Shown here in pieces: positions 20,248-24,312 of a stretch of DNA of 24,312 bases. The notes beneath the pieces were generated by a model. The model was not told the origin of the DNA. It worked only from the letters and a program-made list of their open reading frames with translations, and searched no databases. Numbering within the stretch: the first letter of the stretch is position 1; each line of letters opens with the position of its first letter. The stretch covers positions 1-24,312 of the IMG/VR virus record IMGVR_UViG_3300042691_002930, one strand, 5' to 3'. A program made the position numbers and the translations under genes. Origin of the DNA: a virus.

Positions 20248-20277
20248 CAAATATATAACAAAATAATTAATTACCAA
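20248..20277 (-). promoter_or_regulatory. Bacteroidota-type promoter (TTG-N19-TATATTTG)
   Basis: On the minus strand the -7 box TATATTTG (20248-20255) fits TAnnTTTG exactly, and a TTG -33 box (20275-20277) stands 19 bases upstream, the usual spacing. The start site should be near 20241. The region 20225-20299 holds no gene and is very A/T-rich. It likely drives the small-ORF and exonuclease run to its left. Confidence 0.78.
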
Positions 20278-20299
20278 CAATGCAACAAAAAAAAGAGGA

Positions 20300-20437
20300 C
20301 TACTTGCCCTCCTTCCATTGTGTGTAGCAAACTGCTACTGCTTGGTCTTTGTCTGGGTACTCGCTTCCGATAGCCTCCAAGCAGCGTTGGATGTATTCGG
20401 ATTGCTTCTCACCGCTTTGTACTTTAGGAATTGGCAT
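20300..20437 (-). CDS. Small conserved-type phage protein (45 aa)
   Basis: The 45-residue ORF begins MPIPKVQSGEKQSEYIQRCL and ends KDQAVAVCYTQWKEGK. I recall this MPIPKPxxGExxxxFxxRC....YPDxxQRxAVCxxxW pattern as a small domain of Bacteroidota phages, also seen as a part of larger phage proteins. Function unknown. It overlaps the previous gene by 14 bases and ends just before the promoter region at 20277, so it closes the upstream transcription unit. Confidence 0.82.
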   Translation of the reverse strand: MPIPKVQSGEKQSEYIQRCLEAIGSEYPDKDQAVAVCYTQWKEGK

Positions 20438-20816
20438 ATATCATTTTTGCTTTTGTTAAATTTAAGAAACCAACAACTTTATCTACCTTCTCTTTTCTTG
20501 CAAAGTCGGTTGTTGCAGGCATTTTTTTGGTCTGCCAATCTATTTGCATTGCAGACAAATTAAAAACATAGATTCCAACCGGTGTGGAATTGATGTATAT
20601 CGGAGTTGTTCCGTATTTCGTGGCACGACTTATTAGATTATCATACTTCATCTTCTCAATAAGCAAATCATCGTAGTGCGTTCTCCTGCACTTTAACTCT
20701 ATGTCATATTGATATTTTGCAGAGTAACAATCCCAATGCGACATAGGCTCATCGCTCATCTCTAAATCGGGTAAATGATTTTTTTGGAGATAATCAAACA
20801 ACTCCTGCTCGCTCAT
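20424..20816 (-). CDS. PD-(D/E)XK-like nuclease-fold protein (130 aa)
   Basis: The 130-residue protein contains HWDCYSAKYQYDIELKCRR, in which Asp-Ile-Glu-Leu-Lys matches the (D/E)-x-K motif of small PD-(D/E)XK nucleases. It is followed by YDDLLIEKMKYDNLI, where an E-x-x-K helix normally follows. Later strands (TTPIYINSTPVGIYVFNLSA) fit the fold. Similar small proteins in Bacteroidota phages are resolvase- or endonuclease-like. It starts by one-base overlap (TGATG) with the preceding gene. A Holliday-junction or restriction-like role is possible; the substrate is unknown. Confidence 0.6.
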   Translation of the reverse strand: MSEQELFDYLQKNHLPDLEMSDEPMSHWDCYSAKYQYDIELKCRRTHYDDLLIEKMKYDNLISRATKYGTTPIYINSTPVGIYVFNLSAMQIDWQTKKMPATTDFARKEKVDKVVGFLNLTKAKMIYANS

Positions 20817-21214
20817 CAGTAAGCGTTGTATAGGGTCTCAAGCTCCTGCACCCTACCACGCAGGCAAGAGCCGCAGTTGGTTGGCTTTACCGAATCCTTA
20901 AAGACTCGGTTGTAGATTCTATTCACTTCCGTCTGCTCAATGGCGGTAACGGTGTTTCTGCCTCGCATCTTGCCAATGAACTCGTACTCCTCTTTGGTCA
21001 AGCACTCGGGCTTCCTGTACCGAAATATCTTGTTCAGTTTCTCCTTGCGGGCATCGCATCCGCAGTCCACGCCTGTGGTTTCGCTAAACCAATCCACCGC
21101 AGCCTTGATGCCTGTGGCAGTTGTGATTTGCTCAATGGTATCACCCAAGCCGCTTGGCTTCTTTGTACGCTTCGTAGGTGTCTTGGCAATCTTCTTGGAT
21201 TCGCTCTCTTGCAT
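20816..21214 (-). CDS. Conserved-type Cys-containing phage protein (132 aa)
   Basis: The 132-residue protein has a basic N-terminus (KKIAKTPTKRTKKPSGLGDT), a helix (IEQITTATGIKAAVDWF) and VDCGCDARKEKLNKIFRYRK. It ends with a helical part holding GSCLRGRVQELETLYNAY. CxC and CxxC pairs may bind zinc. I recall the GLGDTIExITxATGI-CGCDxRKEKLN pattern as common in Bacteroidota phages, function unknown. With the ATG start it overlaps the sigma-like gene by 74 bases in another frame. A TTG (GL-G-D) near the sigma stop is an alternative start and would remove the basic tail. Confidence 0.72.
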   Translation of the reverse strand: MQESESKKIAKTPTKRTKKPSGLGDTIEQITTATGIKAAVDWFSETTGVDCGCDARKEKLNKIFRYRKPECLTKEEYEFIGKMRGRNTVTAIEQTEVNRIYNRVFKDSVKPTNCGSCLRGRVQELETLYNAY

Positions 21215-21677
21215 TTTTTAGTGTGTTGAAAATTGAACGTGCTGAAATCTTGGTCTCATCCGCTAAAGTACGGATTGACATATCGGTGTTGTGGTATAGT
21301 GCAAATATCTTTTTATCGTACCAATGCCAGTCCGTCTGGGTACTCCATACCTTATCATAGAGTTGGATTAGCTGAACCTCTGCATCTTCGTTGGCATCTT
21401 CATAGATAAAGTCCTCAAGGATGTCCACGTCAACGAACTCAAACCTTGACCTTGTGCGCATCAGGGTAGCGTACATATTGCGCAGGGTGACGTAAACAAA
21501 AAAGGTATTCACCTCCGTCTCGGAGTACATTATTTTCTCCGCGTCATCAACGTATTTGTACAACCTAACGTACATCTCCTGCACAAGCTCTTGGGCAAGG
21601 TCATCACTTGCCCCGAAAGACTTGCACATCCGAATCCAATCCGTCTGTCGCTTTGCTAATACTGCGAGGAGTTCCAA
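21141..21677 (-). CDS. Sigma-70-like transcription factor (178 aa)
   Basis: The 178-residue protein has an ECF sigma layout. Region 2-like residues of about 20-75 include ASDDLAQELVQEMYVRLYKY and then FVYVTLRNMYATLMRTRSRF. Region 4-like residues of about 118-165 include WYDKKIFALYHNTDMSIRTL and ADETKISARSIFNTLKNARE, a helix-turn-helix. The linker is acidic (DILEDFIYEDANEDAEVQ). Phage sigma-like proteins can redirect host polymerase to late promoters. It may act on the structural operon, for which no host-type promoter was found. Promoter specificity cannot be read from sequence. The start overlaps the 52-residue ORF by 22 bases. Confidence 0.8.
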   Translation of the reverse strand: MELLAVLAKRQTDWIRMCKSFGASDDLAQELVQEMYVRLYKYVDDAEKIMYSETEVNTFFVYVTLRNMYATLMRTRSRFEFVDVDILEDFIYEDANEDAEVQLIQLYDKVWSTQTDWHWYDKKIFALYHNTDMSIRTLADETKISARSIFNTLKNARERIQEDCQDTYEAYKEAKRLG

Positions 21678-21814
21678 CTAATCTCAAAAATAATTACAAA
21701 CAAAGCAAATTGCAGTTCGTGTTGTAAGTCCTCGCCATCTTGGTCAGTCGTGGAGGCGTAGTTTACGCCAAGCAATAATCCTGTAAGAGGCCAAATGTTT
21801 ACTTCAAAATTCAT
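21656..21814 (-). CDS. Small hydrophobic ORF (52 aa)
   Basis: The 52-residue ORF begins MNFEVNIWPLTGLLLGVNYA and has a second apolar stretch ELQFALFVIIFEISW. An acidic loop (TTDQDGEDL) separates them. The layout, with PLTGxxxG near the start, resembles a small protein I know from Bacteroidota phages, function unknown; a beta or membrane-associated hairpin is possible. It overlaps the DnaA-like gene by 11 bases and the sigma-like gene by 22, and fills the only gap between them. Confidence 0.75.
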   Translation of the reverse strand: MNFEVNIWPLTGLLLGVNYASTTDQDGEDLQHELQFALFVIIFEISWNSSQY

Positions 21815-22217
21815 CAAAGGTGCGTTTTAGAGTTAGATACAATTCCTTGTATTTAGATAACTCCGCAACGACTTCGTTTAGTTTATTTAGTTCAACCTGC
21901 AAAGATTGAAAGTCGGGCTTGTCAATGCAAGCCATCGGGTTCTCCTCAAGAACACAGCAGGCAACCTTGTAGTAGTGCTGATAGTCCCCATACATAAGCC
22001 TGTCCTTGTGCATCCTTACGGCATAGGCTACCGAGCTATGGTCTTTATCTATGGCCTCCCCTAATTCGTGGAGCGTAGCGTGGTTTCTGAATGCTGATAC
22101 GAATGCTGCTCTTGCGGTGGATTCTTTATGCGCACGGCTTCCATTGTCTTGGAATCCCAGACGGGCATAGTACTGTTCTTTGCTTACTTTTAATTGGCGT
22201 ATTTCAAATGGTCTCAT
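21804..22217 (-). CDS. DnaA domain IV-like DNA-binding protein (137 aa)
   Basis: With the ATG at 22217, whose A is also the last base of the upstream stop TAA (TAATG), the protein has 137 residues; an ATG two codons upstream is also possible. Residues of about 25-85 resemble the C-terminal DnaA duplex-binding domain: a basic helix (RAHKESTARAAFVSAFRNHA), then LHELGEAIDKDHSSVAYAVR, with the D-H-S-S-V motif close to the DHSTV of DnaA. The C-terminus is a coiled coil (LQVELNKLNEVVAELSKYKE). It may bind the phage origin or control transcription. It has no ATPase domain. Confidence 0.72.
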   Translation of the reverse strand: MRPFEIRQLKVSKEQYYARLGFQDNGSRAHKESTARAAFVSAFRNHATLHELGEAIDKDHSSVAYAVRMHKDRLMYGDYQHYYKVACCVLEENPMACIDKPDFQSLQVELNKLNEVVAELSKYKELYLTLKRTFDEF

Positions 22218-22444
22218 TAGCATTTGCAGCGTTTCGCTCTGCCCTCGTTGTAATTGGTTATTATTTTAGTCATCGGCATAGTGTAGTGCTTGTGGTCTGA
22301 AAGTCTCTTAAACTTCATCTCACTCGCCCATTCCACTAAATTGTCATCCTTGTCTTGGATTATTGTAACATCGGTAACAAGGTAGTCTACTCCGTCTACT
22401 GCAAAGCATTCGTACTTCTGAAAGGGTGAGAGGATTTGCTTCAT
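22217..22444 (-). CDS. Hypothetical small beta-rich protein (75 aa)
   Basis: The 75-residue protein begins MKQILSPFQKYECFAVDGVD and has strands (YLVTDVTIIQDKDDNLVEWA). It ends in a basic Cys tail (GRAKRCKC). Small beta-barrel-like composition suggests a binding module, but no family is recognised. It starts by ATGA overlap with the coiled-coil gene (22441-22444) and ends in TAATG with the DnaA-like gene, so all three are translated together. Confidence 0.68.
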   Translation of the reverse strand: MKQILSPFQKYECFAVDGVDYLVTDVTIIQDKDDNLVEWASEMKFKRLSDHKHYTMPMTKIITNYNEGRAKRCKC

Positions 22445-22770
22445 AGCGAGTCCTCAATTATCCCTTGAAGGCGTTGTATCTCGTAAATCATTTGCTCGCT
22501 ATCAATCCGCAGCTTGGCGTTCGCCAAGTACATCTCGTTCATCTTGCCCTCTGTGAACTGGCGGTAGTCAATGAACTGCTGCAAGAGTAGGTCTGCGTAG
22601 TGGCAAGACATAACGTGGTGCAGGATGTCATCTTGTACCTCTCTGCCTTTTGCTTTGTCTGCTGCTTGCTGCGCCAACCACATCGCAGTACCTGCAAGCA
22701 TCAACTGCTTCTCCCTAATGTATAGGTCGTGTGAGTCATCAGAAGGGTACATCGCTCGCAGGGGTTTCAT
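22441..22770 (-). CDS. Hypothetical helical protein (109 aa)
   Basis: The 109-residue protein is almost wholly helical (REKQLMLAGTAMWLAQQAAD; MYLANAKLRIDSEQMIYEIQ) and ends in a short coiled coil. With the ATG at 22770 it overlaps the helicase gene by 32 bases; an ATG at 22752 reduces this to 14. No motif is recognised. Position directly after the replicative ATPase suggests a helicase loader or accessory factor, which is inference only. Confidence 0.65.
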   Translation of the reverse strand: MKPLRAMYPSDDSHDLYIREKQLMLAGTAMWLAQQAADKAKGREVQDDILHHVMSCHYADLLLQQFIDYRQFTEGKMNEMYLANAKLRIDSEQMIYEIQRLQGIIEDSL

Positions 22771-23671
22771 CAGTTTTAATTGGCAGCAAGTTACGCCCGT
22801 TTATCACGAACCCAACATTACCTAACACGCTCTGTAAAACAAGCGGAGTTTCAAGGGGCGTGATGCGCCCTCCAGACTCCATCTCCTTGACCTTACGAAC
22901 GTGGATGTGCGTGTATATCCAATCTGTTTCGTGAGCAGCGAAGCGGTGTATCACAATCACGCAGTCGCTACGATTGCCCCACTTACCCCCTCCTTCAATG
23001 TCTGAAGTATTGGGAGGCATAGCCATACCCTCATACTTATGGCCTTTGTAGAATGTCTTGCGCATCGCTTCGGTAACTGGGTGTGCGTTTACGATTGTGG
23101 TGACGTTGTTCTGATGCGCAAAGACCCGAAGCGCAGAGGCTACCTCGTAATGGTATTCGTGCATCCCTGTTTTGCCAAGTTTCTTTTGGTCTGTGCTTAA
23201 TGAGTTGTAGGGGTCTATCAATGCACCTGTGTAGTTCCATTCGTTCTTAACAGAGTTCATCACCTCAAGAAGTTCAAATGCGGTGAATAGCCTGTTGCCG
23301 TCTATGAATTGGAAGTACTCGTTGATGAAGTCAAGCTTGCGGTACATCATCCCCTCATCAATCCCTTGTATCGGCTTGCAGACCAAGAACTCTATGAGCT
23401 TGCGCTTAAGGCTTGGCACTTCGTTCTCTGCGGAGTAGATAAGCCACTTCTTGCCGAAGTTGTACGACTGAAGCAACATCAGATAAAGCAGCGTGTGGGT
23501 CTTGCCCACGTTAGCGTGGCCTACCACTACCACAAACTCACCGTCTTTAAGTCGCAGGTATTGGTCTATCTCATAGACACCGAGCTTGCCTGTGTCGTAG
23601 TACTTGCCTTTTAAGGCACGTTGGAGGTATGGTAACGAAGATTCGTTGGGTAGTAAGTCTGGATGTATCAT
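22739..23671 (-). CDS. DnaB/RecA-fold replicative helicase-like ATPase (310 aa)
   Basis: The 310-residue protein has a RecA-type core: Walker A at 51-58 (GHANVGKT), an acidic catalytic strand (KKWLIYSAENE), Walker B at 149-154 (GALIDP) and a sensor strand with TIVNAHPV. A further segment (KWGNRSDCVIVIHRF) and late basic residues (HVRKVKEMESGG) fit the DnaB C-terminal helicase family. It lacks both the DnaB N-terminal domain and a primase domain, so primase and loader functions must lie elsewhere. The gene follows its own promoter and a family A leader. A RecA/Sak4-like recombinase is a less likely alternative. Confidence 0.8.
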   Translation of the reverse strand: MIHPDLLPNESSLPYLQRALKGKYYDTGKLGVYEIDQYLRLKDGEFVVVVGHANVGKTHTLLYLMLLQSYNFGKKWLIYSAENEVPSLKRKLIEFLVCKPIQGIDEGMMYRKLDFINEYFQFIDGNRLFTAFELLEVMNSVKNEWNYTGALIDPYNSLSTDQKKLGKTGMHEYHYEVASALRVFAHQNNVTTIVNAHPVTEAMRKTFYKGHKYEGMAMPPNTSDIEGGGKWGNRSDCVIVIHRFAAHETDWIYTHIHVRKVKEMESGGRITPLETPLVLQSVLGNVGFVINGRNLLPIKTDETPASDVPF

Positions 23672-23688
23672 TATTTCTGATTGGTGTA

Positions 23689-23718
23689 CAAATATAGAAA
23701 AATAATCGACATAAAAAA
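23689..23718 (-). promoter_or_regulatory. Probable promoter of the helicase operon
   Basis: The minus-strand -7 box TATATTTG (23689-23696) fits TAnnTTTG exactly. The -33 position (about 23716-23718) is TTT in the terminator T run, so the TTG box is imperfect. The start site would be near 23682, giving a leader of about 12 bases that consists mainly of ACCAATCAG. Confidence 0.6.
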
Positions 23719-23737
23719 ACCCCTCCGTAGAGGGGCT
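23712..23737 (-). terminator. Strong rho-independent terminator
   Basis: On the minus strand GCCCCTC-TACG-GAGGGG (arms 23730-23735 and 23720-23725, UNCG-type loop) is followed directly by seven T. It ends the ssDNA-binding-like gene transcript and overlaps the -33 region of the helicase promoter. Confidence 0.92.
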
Positions 23738-23764
23738 TCACGCGACGACCTATTTAAAAACCAA

Positions 23765-24193
23765 TCAGAAAGGGTCGTTGCGATTTGCGAAATGCTCGGT
23801 ATGTGATGCAGGAGCTGAACTTGCACCTGTCATCCAAGCGTTAAAGGTCTCTGCGTTGGCAAGGATGGTGTTCACATCGTGCTTGGCAGCACAAGCGTAC
23901 TCCACCGCAGCCTTTAGAGCCACTTGGCGAATGATAGAAGCGGAACGCTCATCGTTGCCTTTAGGGGCAGATGGTGTGTACCCTCCACCTGTTGACCCAC
24001 CATAAGGATTCGGGCGTTGGATTTTCACCGTGCCTTTCTCGTTCTTGGTGTACTCAACCTCATCGCCTACGGCATAAGGAGGGGTCTGTGATTTGGCAAA
24101 GGCAGTACCGAAGTCGCCATTGTCAAAGCGTACCTCTAACTTAAAGAGGTCTTGCCATTGCCCTGTTGGGGTGATTGAAATAATTTTTGACAT
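23765..24193 (-). CDS. ssDNA-binding-like protein (142 aa)
   Basis: The 142-residue protein has a small beta-barrel-like N-terminal domain (ISITPTGQWQDLFKLEVRFD; PPYAVGDEVEYTKNEKGTVK). A Gly/Ser/Pro linker follows (NPYGGSTGGGYTPSAPKGND), then a helical part (ASIIRQVALKAAVEYACAAK). It ends in NRNDPF, close to the DxxPF tip by which SSB proteins bind partners. I recall this type from Bacteroidota phages, where it lies with replication genes and is annotated as ssDNA-binding or unknown. It may serve the helicase and the exonuclease. A strong terminator follows its stop. Confidence 0.65.
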   Translation of the reverse strand: MSKIISITPTGQWQDLFKLEVRFDNGDFGTAFAKSQTPPYAVGDEVEYTKNEKGTVKIQRPNPYGGSTGGGYTPSAPKGNDERSASIIRQVALKAAVEYACAAKHDVNTILANAETFNAWMTGASSAPASHTEHFANRNDPF

Positions 24194-24205
24194 AATAGAT
24201 TGGTT

Positions 24206-24312
24206 TTAGATAAATAGAATTGATTGCTGCTCTAAAACTTCGATACGAGCTTGAAGCTCTGCTACCTTGTTTTGAAGTGCTTGGATTTGTGCTTGTTGCA
24301 CTTGCACCATTT
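24206..24312 (-). CDS. Coiled-coil protein, C-terminal or complete 34-residue ORF
   Basis: The frame is open to the window edge. From an ATG at 24310 it gives 34 residues: VQVQQAQIQALQNKVAELQA, then RIEVLEQQSILFI. This is a clean leucine-zipper heptad series. The ATG may be the start or an internal Met of a longer gene cut by the edge. The stop codon TAA leads straight into an ACCAATCT leader before the ssDNA-binding-like gene. Confidence 0.6.
   Translation of the reverse strand, partial: MVQVQQAQIQALQNKVAELQARIEVLEQQSILFI

Larger units (their letters stand above)
23674..23771. repeat. 12-bp perfect inverted repeat around terminator and promoter
   Basis: TTTCTGATTGGT (23674-23685) and ACCAATCAGAAA (23760-23771) are exact inverted copies. 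One arm holds the family A leader of the helicase gene; the other covers the stop of the ssDNA-binding-like gene. In a read-through transcript the arms could pair and hide the leader. Confidence 0.8.

Noticed and set aside
1-24312. tRNA genes, integrase, attachment sites or insertion sequences
   Set aside because: No cloverleaf-like sequence, recombinase motif or transposase was recognised by eye on either strand; a dedicated search could still find a short att site.

Overview
The window looks like a piece of a tailed double-stranded DNA phage (or prophage) of a Bacteroidota host. Every supportable gene is on the minus strand, so transcription runs from high to low coordinates. Three things point to Bacteroidota. 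Two intergenic sites match the TTG-N19-TAnnTTTG promoter type of that phylum. Most genes lack a clear Shine-Dalgarno sequence and have A-rich leaders instead. Many small proteins resemble families I know from Flavobacteriia and related phages. No integrase, repressor, lysis gene, tRNA or CRISPR array is visible, so a lytic or temperate lifestyle cannot be decided here.

Read in the direction of transcription, the right end (24312 to about 20300) is a replication and regulation block. It holds a coiled-coil fragment, an ssDNA-binding-like protein, a strong terminator, a promoter, a DnaB/RecA-fold ATPase without primase domain, a DnaA-like DNA-binding protein, a sigma-70-like factor and a PD-(D/E)XK-like protein, plus several small conserved ORFs. 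From about 20230 to 17530 follows a dense run of tiny ORFs around a RecE/lambda-exonuclease-like nuclease. Several of these genes were too small for routine calling: a one-helix membrane peptide, two Cys-rich proteins and a 51-residue basic protein. This run also carries short repeats at gene junctions.

From 17534 to 15557 lies a tightly overlapping cassette of a GT-B glycosyltransferase, a GT-A glycosyltransferase and a SAM methyltransferase, followed by an HNH nuclease next to the terminase genes. From 15267 to 392 is the virion module in an unusual order: small and large terminase, tail genes (a chaperone-like gene with an overlapping -1 frame, tail terminator-like, gp10-like, two large tail proteins, tape measure), then head genes (XkdF-like protease, small Cys-rich protein, scaffold-like protein, HK97-fold capsid protein), a tube-like protein and a portal fused to a MuF-like C-terminal domain. 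The left edge cuts a NUMOD4-HNH homing endonuclease.

The most notable signals are three. First, a T9 slippery run at 13331-13339 lies at the head of an overlapping -1 ORF that has no ATG and is ATGA-coupled to the next gene. Second, a near-identical junction repeat at four small-gene boundaries is read in two different frames, so it is conserved as nucleic acid. Third, an ACCAATC element lies just before six start codons, one copy of which forms a 12-bp inverted repeat around a terminator and promoter. Family names come from motif reading and memory; no database search was run.
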